Below are positions 58,771 through 64,000 of a stretch of 64,000 nt of DNA, piece after piece. The notes beneath the pieces were generated by a model. The model saw only the letters and a program-made list of their open reading frames with translations. It had not been told where the DNA came from and did no database searches. Source of the stretch: Mycobacterium pseudokansasii (GTDB lineage Bacteria; Actinomycetota; Actinomycetes; Mycobacteriales; Mycobacteriaceae); assembly GCF_900566075.1 (NCBI RefSeq), contig NZ_UPHU01000002.1, positions 53,446 through 117,445 on the forward strand, written 5' to 3'. Each line of letters opens with the position of its first letter. Position 1 is the stretch's first letter. Made by a program: the position numbers and the translations under genes.

Positions 58771-60702
58771 ATGAGCGCGCCCACAGGCGGTTCGTCTCGC
58801 TCCGACAGTCCGGAGAAGGTTTGGCAGACACTTGCGCCGCTGCTAAGTGCCCCCGGGCGGCGCTCAATTCGCGTCTACGAGAACGAGATCGGCAAGTTCA
58901 GCCGGGCCGCGAAACTCACCAAGCGGCTGCCTCACCTGCCTGCGGCCACCTACCTCTACACCCCCAAAGCACGCACCCACCTGCTTGCCCTGGATTTCGA
59001 CGACTCCCGTGGCGACCGGGCCGCGGTCGACGCCGACCTGGCCACCGCCGCCGAATGGATCACCCGCTGCGGCGGGGTGATCGTCACCGACCACTCCCCT
59101 ACCGGCGCACACCTCTGGTGCCCGCTGGCCGTGGGAACCACAGCCAGCTTCGACGAGATGAACCATCTCGTCCAGATGCTGGCGGCCAGGCTGCCCACCT
59201 TGGACAAAACTCCTAACACCAACGCCGAATCTGGGTGCCTCAGCGTCCCGGGAACGCCGGCAAAGCAAGGCGGCTACCGCCAGCTCGACGGCCCCCTCGA
59301 CGCCGCGGTTGACGCCTTCACCACCAGATCAGCACCAACGCTGCTGCCGCGCCTCTACGAGCTGCTGGGCGCCCTCAAACCCCGGCCCACCCCCGTCCAC
59401 GCCGCAGCAAACAGCCGAAGCGCTACCAACCCAGCCGACTATTGCACCGGCGACGGCGCAGACCAGCGTCTCGCAACGCACTGGATACGTGATGACCCCT
59501 TGCACCCTGATCTCATCCAGTACGCCCAATACGGCACCATGCCCACCGGCCAACGACAATGGGAAAGCCATTCCGAAGCCCGCATGGCAGTACTCACCGC
59601 CGCAATCGCCCGCGGACACAGCCGCGCCAGCATCACCGCACTCAGCGCACCAGGCGGACCCTGGCATCACGGACTCGGCCAGGCCTACAGCCGCTACCGC
59701 CACCACGCCCACACCGCACTCGACCGCGACTTCACCAAGGCCCTGAACTGGATCTGCAACAACGTCCTCAAACACCGCCACCCGCAGCACAAGAACAAGA
59801 ACTCACAGGGGGGACCAAAGGAAACCGGACCCTGCGGTCCCTCCTCGTTGAGAACCTGGCTTGCTACCGCCCTCCACTGGGCCGACATCGAATTCAAAGG
59901 CAAGCGCTACCGCTGGACCGTGCACTCCGTCCTGCAATCGCTGGCCAGCAATGCCGACCGCGCCGGGAAACAAATCAACGGTGTGTGGGTAATCGGAGTC
60001 GGCGGCAGGAACCTCTCCCTCGGCACCGGCCTGCTCAGCGAGGACGCCGTCTGGCGGGTCCTGCGAGACATCAGAGACCGCCCAGGCGCACCACTGATCC
60101 TCACGCGCCGCGGCGTCGGCGTCGAAGCCGACACCTACGCGCTGACCAAGCCCTCGCAGATCAGGCCCCCCAGAGCCGCTATCCAGCGTGTGCGCATCGA
60201 GCCAGTACACGACGCCTGGTCCGTCCTCGGCCACCACCTCAGGCGGATCTACGAACTCGTCGCCTACCACGGGCTCACCAATCGGGCGGATCTCTACGCC
60301 GCCGCCGCGGTCTCCAACAGCGCAGGTGATGAGGCCCTCACCACCCTGAACATCGCGGGTCTGCTCATCAAGACAGGCCGCGGCACCGTGGCCACCGGCC
60401 CGACAAGCCTGGACAGCCTGGCCGACGCCCACCACACCGATGTGCTGCGCGAAGACCGGATAACCCGCTACCGGGCCGAACGCGATCAGTGGCACGCCTG
60501 GCTGGAAGACCGCTACAACGTCCATGACCAAGCACGCATGGACGCCATCATGCTCGCCATGCCGGTAGAGCCGTCCAACGTGAAAAGCACGCTCTGGGAC
60601 ATCGCTCTGGCCAATGGCCCACCAGACGAACTCGTCGCCGACGACAACGCCATCGAGCTAGTCCTCACCATGCTCGGCGGACGAATTCTCACACCCGGGT
60701 AA
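58771..60702 (+). CDS. Plasmid replication protein with primase-polymerase (AEP-like) domain
   Basis: The 643-residue protein has an N-terminal domain with HLLALDFDDSRGD (acidic metal site about 75-78) and VIVTDHSPTGAHLWCPL (about 104-119), the two motif groups of archaeo-eukaryotic primase-like domains in plasmid Rep proteins. A middle stretch (RQWESHSEARMAVLTAAIAR) and a C-terminal winged-helix-like part (YHGLTNRADLYAAAAVSNSA) follow. No helicase Walker motif is present, so a host or separate helicase would be needed. It is the only replication initiator candidate in the window. Confidence 0.7.
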   Translation: MSAPTGGSSRSDSPEKVWQTLAPLLSAPGRRSIRVYENEIGKFSRAAKLTKRLPHLPAATYLYTPKARTHLLALDFDDSRGDRAAVDADLATAAEWITRCGGVIVTDHSPTGAHLWCPLAVGTTASFDEMNHLVQMLAARLPTLDKTPNTNAESGCLSVPGTPAKQGGYRQLDGPLDAAVDAFTTRSAPTLLPRLYELLGALKPRPTPVHAAANSRSATNPADYCTGDGADQRLATHWIRDDPLHPDLIQYAQYGTMPTGQRQWESHSEARMAVLTAAIARGHSRASITALSAPGGPWHHGLGQAYSRYRHHAHTALDRDFTKALNWICNNVLKHRHPQHKNKNSQGGPKETGPCGPSSLRTWLATALHWADIEFKGKRYRWTVHSVLQSLASNADRAGKQINGVWVIGVGGRNLSLGTGLLSEDAVWRVLRDIRDRPGAPLILTRRGVGVEADTYALTKPSQIRPPRAAIQRVRIEPVHDAWSVLGHHLRRIYELVAYHGLTNRADLYAAAAVSNSAGDEALTTLNIAGLLIKTGRGTVATGPTSLDSLADAHHTDVLREDRITRYRAERDQWHAWLEDRYNVHDQARMDAIMLAMPVEPSNVKSTLWDIALANGPPDELVADDNAIELVLTMLGGRILTPG

Positions 60703-60808
60703 CGCGGAGGACGCACGCCGTGCGACGCGAATACACCGGGCGCGGTGTCTGAGCCCGCTGCGCGACACCTATGGTTCGCCGTCTCCTGCGGCGACTCCCC
60801 GCCATCTG

Positions 60809-61036
60809 ATGGCGATAGGGAAGGCCCAGGAAGGCGTCAGCGTCATCTGGGATGGCAAGGTCGGGCAGTTGACTGATGAACTCACTGATGCACGGGAGCG
60901 GCGCCGCACGGCGGCGCAGCGCCTGATCGACGGCGGCCGCGGTACGACGTGGATTGCCGCTCAGCTCGGCGTGACGAAACAAGCCGTTGATGGGTTTGTG
61001 AAGTACAAGCAGCGAAATGCCCACGCGGATAAGTGA
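60809..61036 (+). CDS. Small HTH protein
   Basis: The 75-residue frame has a charged N-terminal helix and a C-terminal HTH-like segment (GTTWIAAQLGVTKQAVDGFV). It lies 106 bp after rep in the same direction and could be a copy-number or transcription regulator. The ribosome site is weak, so the coding assignment is moderate. Confidence 0.5.
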   Translation: MAIGKAQEGVSVIWDGKVGQLTDELTDARERRRTAAQRLIDGGRGTTWIAAQLGVTKQAVDGFVKYKQRNAHADK

Positions 61037-61312
61037 TTAGGAGGTTGGCCAGTCATCGGGTGAACCGGTGTCGTTGCCGGGAGGCTGCGGGTTAGGAGGC
61101 GACGTCATGGGCGTGAGCGCAACCATACGGCGCTCTCCGGGCCCGTTCCGGTCGTCTCATTACTAGAGAAATGAGGCGGCCCAAGCACGGCGATTTGTCA
61201 GCGGCCACGTCAGCGGCGGCCGGCTCACTCCCGATCAACCCGCCGCCTACGTCCTGTCGTCGCAGTCGGTGTCTGACCGCGGGGCAAAGCGACTACGCGA
61301 ACTGCTCAGCCG
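61037..61312. other. Intergenic region with no supported gene
   Basis: A frame ending at about 61316 (SGGRLTPDQPAAYVLSSQSV...) looks coding for ~45 residues but has an in-frame stop upstream and no start codon. It may be a gene remnant. Nothing else is recognised here. Confidence 0.3.
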
Positions 61313-62197
61313 CTAAGAGGGGGCGACGGTTGTCGCCGGCGTAGCGGCGGCGTTATCAGGAGATGGGGAGCAGTTTGCGTCCCCGCTGGAGCAACTGCTG
61401 GTGGGACTGGGGGCCGCGGCCGACGTGACGGGCGTACTGGTAATTGCGGGCACAGGTGTCCCCTGACTGCCCGGAACAACAGGTGTGCCCGCGTTACCTG
61501 GAACGACAGGGGTTCCCGCGCTACCCGGGGCCGCAGGTGTCCCCTGACTGCCCGGAACAACAGGGGTGCCCGCGCTACCTGGAACGACAGGGGTTCCCGT
61601 GCTACCCGGGGCCGCAGGTGTCCCCTGACTGCCCGGAACAGCAGGCGTGCTCGCCGTCGCACCGCCCGTCATAGCACCCGACGGGGTTGCCGAGCCTGAT
61701 GACGCGTTCTGCGGGGTCGACGAGGGCGGCGGCTGCACCCACACCACGAGATCCGGACCGCCAGCGTTGTACACCACACTGTCCGGCACATCACCCGTGA
61801 CATCGAAGTAGACCTTTCCGGTGGTCTGTTGTCCTTGGCTCAACGTGGCCGGGTTCACCCCTTGCGGCGTTGCTACGCCGAACAGCACCCAGTAGGTCTG
61901 GCCGCTGTGGGCCCTGGCTTTAAGGTTGGACACCACAGGCTGAACCGTGCCATTCACCGCAACATCGGTCGCGGCTGCCTCCCAGAGCGTTCCGGCTACC
62001 GGATAGGGGATGGAGTCCGTGCTTGGCTTGAGATTCGTGATCGTCCAGGCCTGCACCACATCACCGTTCACCAATTGGGCGGGGGTGCCCAATTGGTGAA
62101 TCACCGATTCGTCCGCAGATGCTACGGGCACCGATACCGCACCACCCACGCATACCGGCACGGCGATGGCAATCACAGCTCTTAAAGCAGCACTCAA
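61313..62197 (-). CDS. MPT63-family (DUF1942) secreted protein with repeat tail
   Basis: The 294-residue protein has a signal peptide (VIAIAVPVCVGGAVSVPVAS-ADE). The domain that follows parallels MPT63: VVQAWTITNLKPSTDSIPYP, VAGTLWEAAATDVAVNGTVQ and QGQQTTGKVYFDVTGDVP. MPT63 is a small, immunogenic beta-sandwich protein secreted by mycobacteria. Unlike MPT63, this one carries a ~130-residue tail of GTPVVPGS/GTPAAPGS units encoded by 81-bp repeats. The TTG start at 62197 is preceded by AAGGAGATG; an upstream ATG is closed by a stop. The plasmid may thus add a wall-spanning or host-exposed antigen. Confidence 0.82.
   Translation of the reverse strand: MSAALRAVIAIAVPVCVGGAVSVPVASADESVIHQLGTPAQLVNGDVVQAWTITNLKPSTDSIPYPVAGTLWEAAATDVAVNGTVQPVVSNLKARAHSGQTYWVLFGVATPQGVNPATLSQGQQTTGKVYFDVTGDVPDSVVYNAGGPDLVVWVQPPPSSTPQNASSGSATPSGAMTGGATASTPAVPGSQGTPAAPGSTGTPVVPGSAGTPVVPGSQGTPAAPGSAGTPVVPGNAGTPVVPGSQGTPVPAITSTPVTSAAAPSPTSSCSSGDANCSPSPDNAAATPATTVAPS
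61461..61650. repeat. 81-bp tandem repeats in the MPT63-like gene
   Basis: The block beginning CCCTGACTGCCCGGAACA recurs at about 61461, 61542 and 61623, a period of 81 bp. Each unit encodes 27 residues, three 9-residue Gly-Thr-Pro units. Smaller differences exist between copies. Copy number is likely variable between plasmids. Confidence 0.8.
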
Positions 62198-62890
62198 CGG
62201 TTCATCTCCTTGCGCGCACTAAACGATGCAGTCAGCACCAAAAGTTAGCAGCTCTTCAGCACCCCGAAATGCGTCCCGCGGCCCTTATCAAATCCGAGGT
62301 GACCAGTTCCGTTGTCGTAGTCGGGGCTGGACAAGAACGCGCCGGGGGGTCAGGTGGGGTCGTAACGAGAGGTGATCGATGACACGCGTTCTGTAGCGGG
62401 TAAGGAGTTGTGTGGTGTGGAGCGGCACCGCAGCTGGATGAGATCGGTGATCGCGGCTAGGTCGGCCGCCAAATTCCGCGTGATGATCGCGCTCGGGTGT
62501 TGCGATGCCGGGGGGTTGCGGAGGAGTCGAATGCGGGGGGTCCAAGTCGTTGAAAACTCTGGTTCTCACTAGCGTTTGGCATTCGACGCTGGGACGAGCG
62601 GGCTCTATGTTCGGTACCGTCAGTATCGACTTCTGAGACAGTCTCGCGTGGCATGACACTGTTCAGCACCCATCCCCCGCCGTCAAATAGTCACCGTGAC
62701 GTATCACTCTTTAGCAAACCCAGCGTAGCGGTATCGGCCATGGTCACGGGGAGCAAAACTTCGACCAGAGCAATTCTACATTACAACGTCACAACGTTAG
62801 ATCCGTCCACATATTATTGTGTAAAACATTAGAACGATAGTGCGTATGATCAAATCATTGTGATATCCTTATTTCGCTAGTGCGGTCAAG
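62198..62890. other. Noncoding region upstream of the octamer array
   Basis: No gene is supported in about 690 bp. A minus-strand stretch near 62350-62530 (RNPPASQHPSAIITRNLAAD...) looks like a decayed coding fragment. From about 62750 the DNA turns A+T-rich (short TTA/ATT-rich runs), in sharp contrast to the plasmid average, and could be an origin or promoter. TGCTATACT at 62891-62899 resembles an extended -10 element reading toward parA. Confidence 0.4.
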
Positions 62891-62906
62891 TGCTATACTG
62901 AGCATT

Positions 62907-63255
62907 CGGTTGATCGGTTGATCGGTTGATCGGTTGATCGGTTGATCGGTTGATCGGTTGATCGGTTGATCGGTTGATCGGTTGATCGGTTGATCGGTTG
63001 ATCGGTTGATCGGTTGATCGGTTGATCGGTTGATCGGTTGATCGGTTGATCGGTTGATCGGTTGATCGGTTGATCGGTTGATCGGTTGATCGGTTGATCG
63101 GTTGATCGGTTGATCGGTTGATCGGTTGATCGGTTGATCGGTTGATCGGTTGATCGGTTGATCGGTTGATCGGTTGATCGGTTGATCGGTTGATCGGTTG
63201 ATCGGTTGATCGGTTGATCGGTTGATCGGTTGATCGGTTGATCGGTTGATCGGTT
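62907..63255. repeat. 43 perfect tandem copies of the octamer CGGTTGAT, candidate parS
   Basis: The 8-bp unit repeats without a single interruption from 62907 to 63250, with a partial 44th copy to 63255. It ends 33 bp upstream of parA. Partition sites of type Ib ParA systems (for example the heptads bound by Omega in pSM19035) are short direct repeats near the parA promoter bound by ribbon-helix-helix proteins. Use as a centromere and parA operator is therefore likely. Confidence 0.85.
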
Positions 63256-63287
63256 AAAGTAATTTTCGATAGAAGGACATAAGGACG

Positions 63288-64000
63288 ATGGCCAAGATTC
63301 TCGTCACACATTCGCGCAAGGGCGGCGTGGGAAAGAGCACCAGTGCTTACGAGGTTGCGTACATACTTGACGCGGTACTGGTTGACTTGGAACACGACAT
63401 CGCCGGCGTCACGTCGATCTGGGGGGATCGCCCGCTCGACCGTGTCAGCGTCCCGATCCTTGATGCTCTAGAGAGTGGTCGGACACCTAAACCGCTCAAG
63501 GGATACCGAAAGCCCCGCCTGGTGCCTGGGCATCCGCACCTTGATAGGGAGGCGCCAAGCCGGGAGCAGATGTCCGAGGCTCTGCTGAAGTGGGCGGCCG
63601 AGTGGGACACCGAGTGGGTCGTCGTTGACACCCACCCAGGAGCCGCCGAGCATACACACGGTGCGCTGGCTGTGGCCGATGTCGTCCTCGCGCCCACCAC
63701 TCTGGACTTGCTTGATCTACGCGGCCTGGAGCAGCTGGTCGATGAAATGCTTGACTATCCCATCGTCGTTCTGCCGACCAAGGTGCGTCCAATCCCATCA
63801 GGGATCGGTCTTAGGAGACTCGACCAGATCGTAGAGAACAATGAGGTGCAGGTGGCTCCGCCGATTCCGTTGGTGAGCGATCTCCCGAAGCGCACGAAGC
63901 GCATTGCGATCACTTCCGAGGACCCGCCAGCAAAGCCGCTACGGCTCCTGGCGGAGCGCTACAAGATGGTCGGTGAATATGTGAAGGAGTACGCGGCGAG
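63288..64000 (+). CDS. parA: ParA-type partition ATPase (3' end outside window)
   Basis: An open frame of 237 codons runs to the window edge. It starts MAKILVTHSRKGGVGKSTSA with the deviant Walker A of ParA/MinD proteins, has AVLVDLEHD as the A' motif and WVVVDTHPGAAE as Walker B. There is no N-terminal HTH, which fits the small type Ib ParA class. AAGGAC lies upstream of the ATG. The octamer array directly upstream is the probable centromere. The partner DNA-binding protein is expected downstream, beyond the window. Confidence 0.85.
   Translation, partial: MAKILVTHSRKGGVGKSTSAYEVAYILDAVLVDLEHDIAGVTSIWGDRPLDRVSVPILDALESGRTPKPLKGYRKPRLVPGHPHLDREAPSREQMSEALLKWAAEWDTEWVVVDTHPGAAEHTHGALAVADVVLAPTTLDLLDLRGLEQLVDEMLDYPIVVLPTKVRPIPSGIGLRRLDQIVENNEVQVAPPIPLVSDLPKRTKRIAITSEDPPAKPLRLLAERYKMVGEYVKEYAA

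Noticed and set aside
62288..62659. 123-aa minus-strand ORF in the gap before the octamer array
   Set aside because: His/Pro/Arg-rich without motif; an adjacent frame looks more coding-like but has no start, so the stretch is at most a gene remnant.
62907..63255. CRISPR array
   Set aside because: The repeats are 8 bp, directly tandem and without spacers, and no cas genes are present. A partition-site or iteron array fits better.
62886..63395. Minus-strand 169-aa ORF with many DQPINRST-type repeats
   Set aside because: It is the translation of the octamer array; three 8-bp units give an 8-residue period in every frame. No ribosome site or flanking domain supports it, and parA is read from the other strand.

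Overview
This window is part of a large conjugative plasmid of a mycobacterium, probably a slow grower. The evidence is high G+C, two PE_PGRS proteins, a PE/PPE pair, WXG100 proteins, an EspR-like regulator, an MPT63-family secreted antigen, and a complete plasmid-type type VII secretion locus (ESX-P type) next to a type IV-like DNA-transfer gene set. The layout resembles the M. marinum pRAW class, in which both the ESX and the type IV genes are needed for conjugation. Both window ends cut genes: a relaxase/helicase on the left and parA on the right.

Layout. (1) 1-4022: helicase part of a MobF relaxase. (2) 4039-7273: two PE_PGRS genes, the second with an MPTR-like tail. (3) 7391-19559: a tandem XRE regulator, then a long minus-strand transfer operon read from 18639 down to 7957 (secreted and membrane accessory proteins, TcpC/VirB8-like, small 2-TM protein, VirB4 ATPase, VirB6-like channel, four small accessory genes), with a divergent four-TM protein. 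(4) 19556-26157: accessory region with a transposase relic, a probable toxin-antitoxin pair, the soluble VirD4-like coupling protein, an EspR-like regulator with a leader ORF and dyads, a membrane-anchored HNH protein, a frameshifted MucR-like gene and an MPTR relic. (5) 57659 down to 26201, minus strand: the ESX-P locus, in the order EspC-like, EspB-like, YbaB-like, small secreted proteins, EspK-like, YbaB-like, three proteins sharing a helical domain (two of them peptidoglycan hydrolases), eccB, eccCa, eccCb, a relaxase-domain gene with a candidate oriT, PE, PPE, esxB-like, esxA-like, an IS607-family element, espG, espI, eccD, mycP, eccE, eccA. (6) 57922-64000: tandem ribbon-helix-helix protein, primase-type replication protein, a small HTH protein, an MPT63-like secreted protein with 81-bp repeats, an A+T-rich gap, 43 perfect copies of an 8-bp repeat, and parA.

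How it fits together. Relaxase, coupling protein and VirB4/VirB6/TcpC-like proteins would process and move DNA. The ESX-P membrane complex (EccB/C/D/E, MycP, EccA) would export the Esx, PE/PPE and EspB/EspC-like proteins, and the two hydrolases could open the cell wall. Rep, the octamer array and ParA would provide replication and partition.

The most striking observation is that the ESX-P substrates visible here lack the tyrosine of the general YxxxD/E secretion signal while keeping the acidic residue. Both WXG100 proteins have also lost the signature tryptophan, and the third ATPase domain of EccCb has Arg for the Walker A Lys. Other leads are the octamer array at parA, a stand-alone relaxase domain with an oriT-like hairpin inside the ESX locus, and an IS607 TnpB with Glu at the third RuvC position, ending a few bases before espG.
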